DNA of 64,000 nt from Aquimonas sp041395245 (GTDB lineage: Bacteria; Pseudomonadota; Gammaproteobacteria; Xanthomonadales; Xanthomonadaceae). The translations under genes were made by a program, and so were the position numbers. The DNA lies in contig JAWLAY010000014.1 of the NCBI GenBank assembly GCA_041395245.1, positions 1 to 64,000 on the forward strand, in the 5' to 3' direction. Under the pieces are notes generated by a model, which worked only from the letters and a program-made list of their open reading frames with translations, ran no database searches and had not been told where the DNA came from. Positions 53,248 to 61,185 of the stretch are shown here, one piece after another (positions within the stretch are counted from its first letter, which is position 1; every line of letters starts with the position of its first letter).

Positions 53248-54209
53248 TGTCGCGACCTTTGCGACGCGCCGTGTTGCTGCTCGTGGTCCTGTTTGAAATG
53301 GGTTCCGCGGCGGCGGATCAGGCGAATGTGGCCGAGCGCTGCGCTGACGTGCCGGTCGGGTTGCAGGTGCTTGGCAGTGGCGGTCCGATCCCGCTTCCTG
53401 GACGCGCAAGCGCGGGCTACCTGCTTTGGGTGGCAGGTAAAGCGCGGGTACTCATCGATGCCGGCGGTGGCGTGTTTCTGCGATTTGGAGAGGCGGGCGC
53501 CAGCATCGCTGATCTGGACGCGGTATTGATTACCCATTTGCATACCGACCATGTTGCCGATCTGGTTGCCCTGCTGAAGGCGGGGTACTTCACAGCGAGG
53601 TCCCGCGTGTTGCCGGTGTTTGGTCCCTCCGGAAACCCCAGATTTCCCGGCATGCGCGAATTTTTGGCTAGCCATTTCGATGCGAAATCCGGTAGCTACC
53701 GCTACCTGCGCGGTCTTAATGACGGTAGCGACGGCCTGTTCCCCTTGGCGGTGTCGGAGATCGATGTTGATCAGGCAACGGCAACCTCAGCGCGTCTGTC
53801 TGCACGCATACAAATGCATGCCGTGGCAGTCGAACATGGTCCTGTACCCAGCCTGGGATTTCGTCTTGACATCACCCACGCGGGACAACGATATGCGATG
53901 GCGCTCAGCGGTGATCAAAATCTGCGGACCGATGCATTTGTCGAGTTGGCGCGAGGCGTGGATGTGTTGGTCATGCCGATGGCCATCGGGCAGGCGTCGA
54001 CGCCCGCTCAGCGCGCATTGCATGCCACGCCAGCGGCCATTGGTCACGCCGCCGCGCTTACGTTGCCCTCCCGTTTGCTGTTGAGTCATTTCATGCCGCG
54101 TAGTTTGGCTGCACCACAAGCGAATCTTGCTGCGTTAGCCGAGGCGTATCATGGAGCCGTCATTGAAGCGACCGATCTCCTTTGTCTGCCGCTTCGACCA
54201 ATCCAGTAG
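53247..54209 (+). CDS. Exported metallo-beta-lactamase-fold hydrolase
   Basis: 320 residues. An N-terminal hydrophobic segment (AVLLLVVLFEMGSAAA) is a likely signal peptide. The MBL fold has the metal motif THLHTDH (His97, His99, Asp101, His102), a GDQN near 225 as the bridging Asp region, and a late His in LLSHFMP. The layout LGSGGPIPLPGRASAGYLL resembles RNase Z/arylsulfatase-like MBL proteins, but export argues against RNA as substrate. Substrate unknown. The ATG overlaps the doxX stop (TGATG); yggX follows after 22 bp. Confidence 0.85.
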   Translation: MSRPLRRAVLLLVVLFEMGSAAADQANVAERCADVPVGLQVLGSGGPIPLPGRASAGYLLWVAGKARVLIDAGGGVFLRFGEAGASIADLDAVLITHLHTDHVADLVALLKAGYFTARSRVLPVFGPSGNPRFPGMREFLASHFDAKSGSYRYLRGLNDGSDGLFPLAVSEIDVDQATATSARLSARIQMHAVAVEHGPVPSLGFRLDITHAGQRYAMALSGDQNLRTDAFVELARGVDVLVMPMAIGQASTPAQRALHATPAAIGHAAALTLPSRLLLSHFMPRSLAAPQANLAALAEAYHGAVIEATDLLCLPLRPIQ

Positions 54210-54231
54210 TGCGAGGGGAGTGCGTCGCCCG

Positions 54232-54510
54232 ATGAGCCGCAAAGTGATGTGCAGCAGGCAAGGTGTTGAGGCGGACGGGTTGGATTTTGTCCCGTGGCCG
54301 GGAGAGCTGGGCAAGCGCGTGTTCGCCCATATCGGCAAGCCGGCCTGGGCCGAGTGGTTGGCACACCAGACCATGCTGATCAACGAGAATCGGTTGTCGC
54401 CAATGGATCCGAAACATCGGGCATTTCTGGCGACGGAGATGGAGAAGTTCCTGTTTGGCGGCGAGGCGGCCAAACCATCGGGCTACGTGCCGCCCGAACA
54501 GGGAGTGTGA
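54232..54510 (+). CDS. yggX: YggX-family Fe(II)-trafficking / oxidative damage protection protein
   Basis: 92 residues. MSRKVMCSRQG at the start and PGELGKRVFAHIGKPAWAEWLAHQTMLINENRL match YggX closely; the single conserved Cys near the N-terminus is present (Cys7). YggX protects Fe-S clusters from oxidation. It is the third gene of a doxX-MBL-yggX run, which suggests an oxidative-stress theme. In E. coli it is linked to mutY, which is not here. Confidence 0.93.
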   Translation: MSRKVMCSRQGVEADGLDFVPWPGELGKRVFAHIGKPAWAEWLAHQTMLINENRLSPMDPKHRAFLATEMEKFLFGGEAAKPSGYVPPEQGV

Positions 54511-54531
54511 TCGCGGGTCGGGCGGGGACTT

Positions 54532-54564
54532 GATTCACGCGAGCCGTCCGTGGCTCGCGGAATC
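54532..54564. terminator. Hairpin between yggX and the LysR gene
   Basis: GATTC..GCGAGCC / GGCTCGC..GAATC stem around GTCCGT, between convergent genes (stops at 54510 and 54586). No T-tract follows, so terminator activity is only likely by position. Confidence 0.55.
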
Positions 54565-54585
54565 ACCGACCAGAGGGTAGCGACC

Positions 54586-55629
54586 TCAGTTGTGCGCGGC
54601 GCTGCCGTTCACCGGGCTGAGGTTGGAGTTGCGTCCCGGCACGACCGCCGGGCGCGTGTATTGCCAGACTGGAACCGCATCGGGTGCCATGGGTGAAGGA
54701 CCGCTACGGCGATCACCGGCCAACCAACGCCGCACCGCGACGCGATCACCATGCGGCGCCAGCAAGCCGAGCAGGCGTTCGATGGGCTGCGACAGTGCGC
54801 GATCGGTACGCGGCATGGCCCAGGTGGTGCACGTCGGCAACAGGTGGGCGAGTGGCAGGGCGACCAGATCCGTGTCGTTCTCGTCCATCGAGAGTTCGGC
54901 CAGGATGCCGACGCCCATGCCCTGACGCACGTAGCTCTTGATCAGATCGCTGTCCTGCGCGGTGCAGCTCACACGCAGGTTGAAGCCTGCGCTGTTGAAC
55001 GCGCGCCGCAGACTGGAACGCTCGTCGAGCATGCTTTCGAAGCTGATCAGCGGATGGCGGGCCAGTTGCGGCAGGCTGACCCGACGCAGCTCGGCCAATG
55101 GATGATTGCGTGGCACGACCGCGACGCGCTGCCAGCGCAACATCGGCACGGCGAGCGGTCCGGGCGGCGTATCCGTCGAGGTGCTGACCAAGGCGATATC
55201 GGTTTCGCCGGTGCCCAGTTGGGTAAGCGCATCGACGCGACTGGCGTGGCGCACCCGAACGACCAGATTCGGTTGTTCCTTGGCCAGCGCATCCAGCGCG
55301 CCAGGCAACAGACTGCGGGCCAGTGTGGGGGAGGCGGTGATGCTGAGTACGCCACCATTGTCACGCTTGAGCGACTGCGACAAAGCGCGAATCTGTTCGG
55401 CTTCGGCGATCATGCGGCGAGCGCGGGTGACGACTTCCTGACCTTCGGCGGTCAGTGCTTCCAGACTCTTTCCACGGCGCTTGAACAGGCGAAAGCCGAG
55501 GCCGGATTCGAGTTGACGAAGCTGTTTGGAGAGACCGGACTGAGTGGCATGGATACGCTCGGCGGCGAGCGTCACATTAAGTCCGGAGTCGACGATGGCG
55601 AGAACGGTGCGGAGCTGTGTGAGTGTCAT
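54586..55629 (-). CDS. LysR-family regulator, CysB/Cbl-like
   Basis: 347 residues. N-terminal winged helix (about 1-60) with AERIHATQSGLSKQLRQLE and the CysB-like SGLNVTLAAE; the effector-binding domain (about 90-300) includes TAQDSDLIKSYVRQGMGVGIL, a CysB-type segment. A Pro/Ser-rich C-terminal tail (about 305-347) is unusual. It probably controls sulfur assimilation or a related response (inference). Its ATG overlaps the stop of a 40-codon upstream ORF (ATGA) and has only a weak ribosome site, suggesting translational coupling. Confidence 0.88.
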   Translation of the reverse strand: MTLTQLRTVLAIVDSGLNVTLAAERIHATQSGLSKQLRQLESGLGFRLFKRRGKSLEALTAEGQEVVTRARRMIAEAEQIRALSQSLKRDNGGVLSITASPTLARSLLPGALDALAKEQPNLVVRVRHASRVDALTQLGTGETDIALVSTSTDTPPGPLAVPMLRWQRVAVVPRNHPLAELRRVSLPQLARHPLISFESMLDERSSLRRAFNSAGFNLRVSCTAQDSDLIKSYVRQGMGVGILAELSMDENDTDLVALPLAHLLPTCTTWAMPRTDRALSQPIERLLGLLAPHGDRVAVRRWLAGDRRSGPSPMAPDAVPVWQYTRPAVVPGRNSNLSPVNGSAAHN

Positions 55630-55748
55630 GACAAGGGGCCTGAAGATCGCAAACGTTGGGGGAATTCGCTGGCGGCGCGGAAGCCGTTGGCAAGGCATAC
55701 GTTGAGGGTAGTCGTGGCGGACCACATCGGTTTGGTAATGAGGTTCAT
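55626..55748 (-). CDS. Small upstream ORF (candidate leader peptide) of the LysR gene
   Basis: 40 codons, MNLITKPMWSATTTLNVCLA at the start, no recognised family. It has a better ribosome site (AGAAGG, 7 nt spacing) than the LysR gene and ends in an ATGA overlap with the LysR start. No membrane segment or repeated regulatory codon run; one Cys (residue 18). It may be a real small protein or a leader that couples LysR translation to its own. Confidence 0.5.
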   Translation of the reverse strand: MNLITKPMWSATTTLNVCLANGFRAASEFPQRLRSSGPLS

Positions 55749-55800
55749 GGCTGTGCCTTCTGGAGTTTGTCGTTGAGTTGTGCTGTGGCAGCGCGATGAC

Positions 55801-55853
55801 AGCGCTGTGAAATCGACGTTAACCGGTCGTGATGGCATATGCCAACGTCGACT
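55801..55853. promoter_or_regulatory. Palindrome-rich leader region upstream of the LysR unit
   Basis: Three symmetric elements lie within 53 bp: ACAGCGCTGT (55801-55810, perfect palindrome), TGGCATATGCCA (55835-55846, perfect palindrome), and the pair TCGACGTT (55815-55822) / AACGTCGA (55846-55853). A TTGACA further upstream on the minus strand (55892-55897) could be a -35, but no well-spaced -10 is seen. Possible operator or RNA structure. Confidence 0.45.
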
Positions 55854-55963
55854 GACTTCATGTGTCTATAAGGTCATAAGAACACACTGCATGTCAATTA
55901 ACGCATGAAAAACATGTGGTTACTAAATGTTAGCGGTTTCTGATGTAACGAATCTGCGCGGGC

Positions 55964-56893
55964 TCACGACTTTGGTCGGGTTTCGCGAACCGGCACGGCG
56001 ACGTTGCACAACTCGATCTTGCCCACCGGATCGACGAACCAGTCTTCGTTTCGCGAGCGTCGTGAGGCGATCCAGGCGCGAAAGCTGGGGCTGTCGGTAC
56101 GCATGACCTGCAGCGCATTGCGTTCGGATTCCTCCACATCGCTGGCGAGCCGGAAGCGGTGAATGGGCGTGCCGCGCGTCGGATCGGACAGAAATCCCAT
56201 CGCTTCGCCACCACGCGGCAGGCTGGACAGCAGTTCCATGCCCTGTACGACCCGTCCGAGCAAGGTCACGTTGCGATCCAGATGGCGCGGCGCATGACCG
56301 ATCACCACATAGAGTTCCGCCGCGCTGCCACTGTCGGCGGCATTGTCGCGTCCGGCGCCCAACGCGCCGTAGCAATGCGTCAGCCAGGTGCGACCGCTGG
56401 CGGCGTCGCGTGCGGCATGAAAGCCATCGATGAAGCCGACCTGCTCGGCGTAGACGTCGCGATCACCGAGCGGCGTGAAGTGCAAGGCGGACGCGCTGTC
56501 GATATCGAATTCGGCTTGCAGACTGCCACTCGCCTCGCCACGCGATTTGGCCCGCGCGGGGTCGGCGGCATTCGGATCACCCCATTGCACGACGTAGTTG
56601 TCTTGAACGCGCAGGATGGGAAGTTGGTCGAAATAGTGCTGATCAAGCAACTGGCGCAACTGCGCCTGATGGCGCGGCGCAAAGCCGGGTGCCAGCTCGA
56701 TCACCACGCGACCCTGTGCCAGCTCCAGATACGCGGTCCGTTCGGGGTCCAGGTCGCGCCAATCACTGTCGGGGCTCGACGTCAGTACCTCGGCAGAGCT
56801 CTTGGGGGCTTGGTCCGCTGCCTGTGGCGTTGTTCCACACAGACTGAACAGCAGTGCCAAAGCGATCTGGCGGGAGATTGCAATACGCGTCAT
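55964..56893 (-). CDS. Exported cyclophilin-like peptidyl-prolyl isomerase (divergent)
   Basis: 309 residues with a signal peptide (ALALLFSLCGTTPQAA). A cyclophilin-type core lies at about 50-230: GRVVIELAPGFAPRHQAQLRQLLDQ, then LRVQDNYVVQWGDP, which keeps the Arg and Gln of the usual F-H-R...Q-G-G-D-P active-site block but changes His to Leu, and LLGRVVQGMELLSSLP. The second signature block is much altered (ELYVVIGH). Activity is therefore uncertain. A long C-terminal extension (about 235-309) has no known match. It is third in lemA-M48-cyclophilin, 66 bp after the protease. Confidence 0.82.
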   Translation of the reverse strand: MTRIAISRQIALALLFSLCGTTPQAADQAPKSSAEVLTSSPDSDWRDLDPERTAYLELAQGRVVIELAPGFAPRHQAQLRQLLDQHYFDQLPILRVQDNYVVQWGDPNAADPARAKSRGEASGSLQAEFDIDSASALHFTPLGDRDVYAEQVGFIDGFHAARDAASGRTWLTHCYGALGAGRDNAADSGSAAELYVVIGHAPRHLDRNVTLLGRVVQGMELLSSLPRGGEAMGFLSDPTRGTPIHRFRLASDVEESERNALQVMRTDSPSFRAWIASRRSRNEDWFVDPVGKIELCNVAVPVRETRPKS

Positions 56894-56959
56894 GCGCCGC
56901 TCCAAGTTGATGGGAGCGGGCAATGGTGCGCCAGCGGGTGATGGCTGGCAAAGCCCGAC

Positions 56960-58744
56960 TCAGGCGTCCGGCAGGGCCGGCATCGGGCAGTGCAGGCAGG
57001 TGCAGAAGCTGCGTAGCAAGGCATATTCCTCGATGTTGCACACGCCGTCGTGAAGAACAGCCATTTGCATGGCATCGGTCAACAGGCGTTTGCCGCTGAC
57101 GTCGAGCTGATCGAGTTTCCACAGCGCGGATTGCAGTGTGTCGAAGCGCGCTGTGCTGCCACGCATCGGGACGGCGCGTTGTGGAAGCGCCACCTGGATC
57201 GCGCGCAGATACGCCACCCGAGCGGCGTCGCCCTGGCTATGGCCTGCCAGCGCGAGCGTCGACAGCAGTTCGCCGACTTCCTGCGCACACTCTGGTAGAT
57301 GACGGCGTTTGGTTTGCAGCGGTGGCTGCATCGCATGCAGGTGCCGGGCGATCAGCAAGCGGATGCAGAGACCTTGAATCGTGTTCGCAGACGAGGACTG
57401 CAACGCGCTCTGCAGGCGTTCTCGTTGCGTCGTGCCAAGCTGCCGCAGGCGCGACAGCGCAAGCAAGGCGATGTTGACCTGCTGATTGACAGGCAAGTCG
57501 AGCAGCGCAGTGCTTCCGCGTGTCGAGTCGGTGGCAAGCAACGCCTGAACGACCTGCAGCGCCGTATCGGCATCGCGGACACTGGATTGCCATTCGACGG
57601 GCAAGCGGGTGATCGCGGGCGTTCGGGTCGCCGCGAGTGGCGCCAGTGAGGCGGATGCGGTGCTCGGCGTCGCAAGGACTTCCACGGCGGGGGCGGCGTG
57701 TTCGGCGTCGGCGGGCGCGCTGGCGCGAAATCGCTGCACGAACGCCTGCAGACGCGCGGGGCCGAAGCCGGGCTCCAGCGCGGCAATCCGATCCAGCAAT
57801 GGCGGGTGTGTCGACAGCCAGTGGGTGCGGGATACGCCATCGCCGAACAGCATGTGGGCGACTTCGCCGCCATGCGGGTTCTGCAGGCGGGCACCCTGAG
57901 GATGGGCGGCGATTTTCTTCAACGCGCCTGCCAGTCCGACCGGCAGGCGCGCGAACTGCACCGCCGAGGCGTCGGCGAGATGCTCGCGCGAGCGCGAAAT
58001 CGCCGCTTGAATGAGGCGACCGGCGAGCAATCCGATTGCGCCCACCAGCATGAGGACAGCACCCGCCAGAAAAAACGGCAGACTGGCGCGACCACCGTGA
58101 GATCGACCGATGCGGAACAGCACGCGCCCGGCGACGGTGACCGCGAACAAGCCGAACAACAAGGCCATCAGGCGTCCATTGAGGCGCATGTCGCCGTTGA
58201 GAATATGGCTGAACTCGTGCGCGACGACGCCCTGCAGTTCATCGCGATCCAGGTGTCGCAGCGCTCCAGCGCTGACCGCGATGGCGCTGTCGTCGGTACT
58301 GCTGCCTGCGGCGAAGGCGTTGATCGACGCTTCATGGTCGAGCACAAAGACGCGTGGCACGGGCACGGTGGACGCGATGGCCATCTCTTCCACCACATTG
58401 CGCAGCCGTTGCTCTGCGGGGTCCGTCGGATTGAAGTCGACTTCGCGTCCACCCAGGCGCAGGGCGATGGCGGCACCGCCATCGCTGAGCTGTCGGAGCC
58501 GGAGCGCGGACGCAACGAGGATGATGCCGAGCACAACCGCCGTGGTGATTTCGATCACCAAGGCGGTGTGTGAGTTGATCATCGCGCCGACTTCGCGGAC
58601 CTGTCTGGCCTGCATCGAATGCAGGAACAGCCATACCAGCGCGTCAACCGCCAGCACCGTACCGAGCACCGCCACCGCAAAGAGAAGCAGCATGCGCGTG
58701 GTCTGGCGTCGCATCTGCTGCTGGCGTTCGAAGAAGGCGATCAC
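56960..58744 (-). CDS. Membrane M48-family metalloprotease with C-terminal TerB-like region
   Basis: 594 residues. Two N-terminal helices (about 18-42, 60-82), the M48 catalytic motif HEFSH (His176, Glu177, His180), third zinc ligand Glu254 in SREHLAD, and two more helices (about 190-245). HtpX-like proteases cut damaged membrane proteins. Past about residue 330 is a long helical extension; the end (DAMQMAVLHDGVCNIEEYALLRSFCTCLHCP) resembles a TerB-like metal/helical domain. lemA lies 27 bp upstream, a frequent partner of M48 proteases. Confidence 0.87.
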   Translation of the reverse strand: MIAFFERQQQMRRQTTRMLLLFAVAVLGTVLAVDALVWLFLHSMQARQVREVGAMINSHTALVIEITTAVVLGIILVASALRLRQLSDGGAAIALRLGGREVDFNPTDPAEQRLRNVVEEMAIASTVPVPRVFVLDHEASINAFAAGSSTDDSAIAVSAGALRHLDRDELQGVVAHEFSHILNGDMRLNGRLMALLFGLFAVTVAGRVLFRIGRSHGGRASLPFFLAGAVLMLVGAIGLLAGRLIQAAISRSREHLADASAVQFARLPVGLAGALKKIAAHPQGARLQNPHGGEVAHMLFGDGVSRTHWLSTHPPLLDRIAALEPGFGPARLQAFVQRFRASAPADAEHAAPAVEVLATPSTASASLAPLAATRTPAITRLPVEWQSSVRDADTALQVVQALLATDSTRGSTALLDLPVNQQVNIALLALSRLRQLGTTQRERLQSALQSSSANTIQGLCIRLLIARHLHAMQPPLQTKRRHLPECAQEVGELLSTLALAGHSQGDAARVAYLRAIQVALPQRAVPMRGSTARFDTLQSALWKLDQLDVSGKRLLTDAMQMAVLHDGVCNIEEYALLRSFCTCLHCPMPALPDA

Positions 58745-58771
58745 CGGGGCTTTCCTGTGTCGTCGGGTGGA

Positions 58772-59383
58772 CTACTGGCCGAAACTGACCTTGGGCGCTT
58801 CGCGCTTGTGCGTCTCGTTGGCGGCGATTTCCAGCGGACTGGCGGCGATGAAACCCAGTGGCGTTGCCAACAGGTTGCCGGGAAACATCTCGCGGCGGTT
58901 GTTGTAGCCCATCACCGCATCGTTGTAGGCCTGACGCGCAAAGGCCACGCGGTTCTCGGTCGAAGACAGCTCCTCGCTGAGTTGCAGCATGGTCGTGTTG
59001 CCCTTGAGGTCCGGGTAGGACTCGCTCAACGCGAACAGACGACCAAGGCTTGCGCTCAGACCCGCTTCGGCGCTGGACAGTGCCTGCATCGCATCGGCCT
59101 CACCGGCGTGTTGCTTGGCAGACTGCAGGTGGTTGACCGCCGTGTTGCGCGCCCGAATCACTGCCTCAAGAGTCTCGCGTTCGTGCTGTAGATAGGTCTT
59201 GGCGACTTCAACCAGATTGGGGATCAACTCGTAGCGACGCTGCAGTTGCACGTCGATCTGCGCGAAGGCGTTCTTGAACCCGTTGCGCGCCACGACTAGG
59301 CCATTGAACGTCGCAATCGCCCAGATCAGCAGGGCGACAAGCGGTAGCAAGAAAAGAGCGAACAGAACGAGCAGGAAGGTCAT
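58772..59383 (-). CDS. LemA family protein
   Basis: 203 residues. One N-terminal membrane helix (LLVLFALFLLPLVALLIWAI) and a four-helix LemA domain: YNGLVVARNGFKNAFAQIDVQL-like block, RRYELIPNLVEVAKTYLQHE, and AYNDAVMGYNNRREMFPGNL near the end. Cellular role unresolved; it is generally co-encoded with M48 proteases. ATG with GAGGAG upstream. First gene of the lemA-M48-cyclophilin operon. Confidence 0.93.
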   Translation of the reverse strand: MTFLLVLFALFLLPLVALLIWAIATFNGLVVARNGFKNAFAQIDVQLQRRYELIPNLVEVAKTYLQHERETLEAVIRARNTAVNHLQSAKQHAGEADAMQALSSAEAGLSASLGRLFALSESYPDLKGNTTMLQLSEELSSTENRVAFARQAYNDAVMGYNNRREMFPGNLLATPLGFIAASPLEIAANETHKREAPKVSFGQ

Positions 59384-59590
59384 GGCAATCTCCTCGGAAC
59401 AGGGTCTGGAAGGCTGGCCTGACAACCTTCCGGGCGGTGCGGTGGGCTAGACTGGGCATCCGGCAACGGTGTGGCGTGCCTTGAAGGCGCGCGACACCCT
59501 TGCATCATTTTCCACCCGGCAGCGAATTGCACCCGTTGCTTCTCTGCCAAGCGAACGGAATGACGCGGCATGTTCAAACGTGTGACCTCA

Positions 59591-59732
59591 AGGAGCTTGC
59601 GCGGCAGAAACGATCGAGGCGAAAAGTCGGCGGCGCGAGGACAGATTTTCGACGATTCGCCGGTCCATCGCATGGCTATGGGCCAAGAATCGGTGGAAAT
59701 AGTGGACCGCGCAGACGGTGTTGCAGACCGGT
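59591..59732 (+). repeat. 142-bp palindromic repeat, copy 1
   Basis: Ungapped match, about 88% identical (some 17 differences), to the reverse complement of 60980-61121. Each copy is itself an imperfect palindrome: an outer pair (GAGGACA.. / ..GGACC..C) and an inner pair around the centre (CCATAG / CTATGG in copy 2, slightly decayed here). It has the shape of a miniature inverted-repeat or BIME-type element; no transposase is present. Its right end contains the likely start of the serine hydrolase gene. Confidence 0.8.
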
Positions 59733-60967
59733 CGGCTTCTGCCGCGCGGGCTCTTAGGTGTGCCTTCATCGGTGTGCTCGCCTTTTCCAGTTGGGTAGCT
59801 GTTGCCGCCGACGGAGCGTCACTTTCAGGCACCTTGTCGAGCGCCACTGGACGCCAAGTGGACGCGCCGGCGCTGGCGCGCCAAGCCGACGCCTTGGCGC
59901 GCCGCATCGTCCGCGAGGTCGGTGTGACCGGCATGGCGGTCAGTCTGGTCTACCGTGGTGAGGTCGTGCTTGAACGCGGCTACGGCGTTGTTGAGGCCAG
60001 ACGTACCGAGCCGGTGACTGCCGACACCGTGTTTCGCCTCGCCTCGCTTTCCAAGGCATTCGCTAGCACCTTGGCAGGCAAGCTGGTCGAGGAAGGCGCC
60101 TTGCGCTGGGACACGCGTGCCACCGACCTGCTTCCCGCCTTCAAACTGGCGAATCCGCAGGCCGCTGAGCAGGTGACATTGGAGAACATTCTCAGCCATC
60201 GTCTGGGCTTGGGTTTCCATGCCTTCGATCCGCTGCTGGAAAGCGATGAGCCCTATCCCTTGATGATCGCCAAGCTCGACTCGGCGCCGATGCTTTGTCG
60301 GTCGGGGGATTGCTACGCCTACCAGAATGTCGCCTTCAGTCTGGTCGGTGACATGGCGTTCGCGGTTACCGGCGACTTTTTCACGCATCAGGTCGAAAAG
60401 AAACTGTTTCACCCGCTGGGTATGTATACCGCGACCTACGGACGCGAGGCGCTGGAGGGCAGCGCCAGTTGGGCGCGACCGCACGTGATGCGTGGCGGGC
60501 GCATGACCGCGATCCGCGCAAAGGAAAATTACTATCGTGTGCCGCCTGCGGCGGGCGTGAACGCGAGCGTGCGTGATCTGTCCCAATGGTTGCTTGGCAA
60601 TCTGGGGCATCGTCCGGATGTGCTGTCGTCGGATTTGTTGGCCGTGCTGCATCGGCCAGTGGTGGAAACGCCGGGAGAAATACGCGGCATCCAGTGGCGC
60701 AAGGCGCGGATTCGCAAAGCCGAATATGCTCTGGGGTGGCGGGTGTACAACTACGCCGGGCACAAGATGGTCTTTCACGCCGGGGCCGTGCAGGGCTATC
60801 GCGGAATGATCGCGATGCTTCCCGAACTGGACCTGGGTATGGCGGTCGTCTGGAACTGCGAATGCGTCACGCCGAGCGGTCTTCTGCCGATGATCATGGA
60901 TCGCGCACTGGCATTGCCGGCGCAGGATTGGTTGCAACTGGATCAGGTGCGCCGTCGCGGACGCTGA
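59702..60967 (+). CDS. Exported serine hydrolase (beta-lactamase class C / PBP4* family)
   Basis: About 421 residues from the chosen GTG. A signal-like segment (CAFIGVLAFSSWVAVAA) follows. The family motifs are SLSK with the catalytic Ser115 and Lys118, YQN (from YAYQNVAFS) as the YxN motif, and HAG near the end in place of KTG. These enzymes are serine peptidases/esterases or beta-lactamases; the substrate is not predictable. The start is uncertain: the GTG at 59702 has GGTGG upstream, in-frame ATGs lie at 59672 and 59678, and the frame is open to 59570. All these lie in the 142-bp repeat. The gene is bracketed by the two repeats. Confidence 0.85.
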   Translation: MDRADGVADRSASAARALRCAFIGVLAFSSWVAVAADGASLSGTLSSATGRQVDAPALARQADALARRIVREVGVTGMAVSLVYRGEVVLERGYGVVEARRTEPVTADTVFRLASLSKAFASTLAGKLVEEGALRWDTRATDLLPAFKLANPQAAEQVTLENILSHRLGLGFHAFDPLLESDEPYPLMIAKLDSAPMLCRSGDCYAYQNVAFSLVGDMAFAVTGDFFTHQVEKKLFHPLGMYTATYGREALEGSASWARPHVMRGGRMTAIRAKENYYRVPPAAGVNASVRDLSQWLLGNLGHRPDVLSSDLLAVLHRPVVETPGEIRGIQWRKARIRKAEYALGWRVYNYAGHKMVFHAGAVQGYRGMIAMLPELDLGMAVVWNCECVTPSGLLPMIMDRALALPAQDWLQLDQVRRRGR

Positions 60968-60979
60968 GCGTCACTAGGA

Positions 60980-61121
60980 ACCGGTCTGCAAAGCCGTCTG
61001 CGAGGTCCAATATTTCCGCCGATTCCTGGCCCATAGGCGTGCTATGGACCGGCGAATCGCCGAAAATTTGTCCTCGCGTAGCCGACGTTTCGCCTCGATC
61101 ATTTCCGCCGCGCAGGCTCCT
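60980..61121 (-). repeat. 142-bp palindromic repeat, copy 2 (inverted)
   Basis: Reverse-complement partner of 59591-59732, starting 13 bp after the serine hydrolase stop. The internal symmetry is clearest here: on the minus strand GGTCCATAG-N5-CTATGGGCC at the centre, with longer imperfect arms outside. The opposite orientation gives a bracketed unit of about 1.5 kb. Confidence 0.8.
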
Positions 61122-61132
61122 AGCAGCGGCGG

Positions 61133-61165
61133 AAAAAAACCCCGCCGAAGCGGGGTTTCTTTTTC
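61133..61165. terminator. Bidirectional rho-independent terminator
   Basis: CCCCGC / GCGGGG stem (61140-61145, 61150-61155) with a CGAA loop, A-tract on the left (AAAAAAA) and TTTCTTTTT on the right. It ends the minus-strand histone-like gene (stop at 61186) and can also end plus-strand transcription from the serine hydrolase. Confidence 0.9.
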
Positions 61166-61185
61166 TCGACGACGCGAAAGATGGA

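Noticed and set aside
55630..55725. 32-codon N-terminal extension of the LysR regulator
   Set aside because: The winged-helix domain begins at MTLTQLRTV as in the family, and the extension overlaps the small upstream ORF.
59591..61121. Insertion sequence or composite transposon
   Set aside because: No transposase and no evident target duplication; kept only as paired palindromic repeats.
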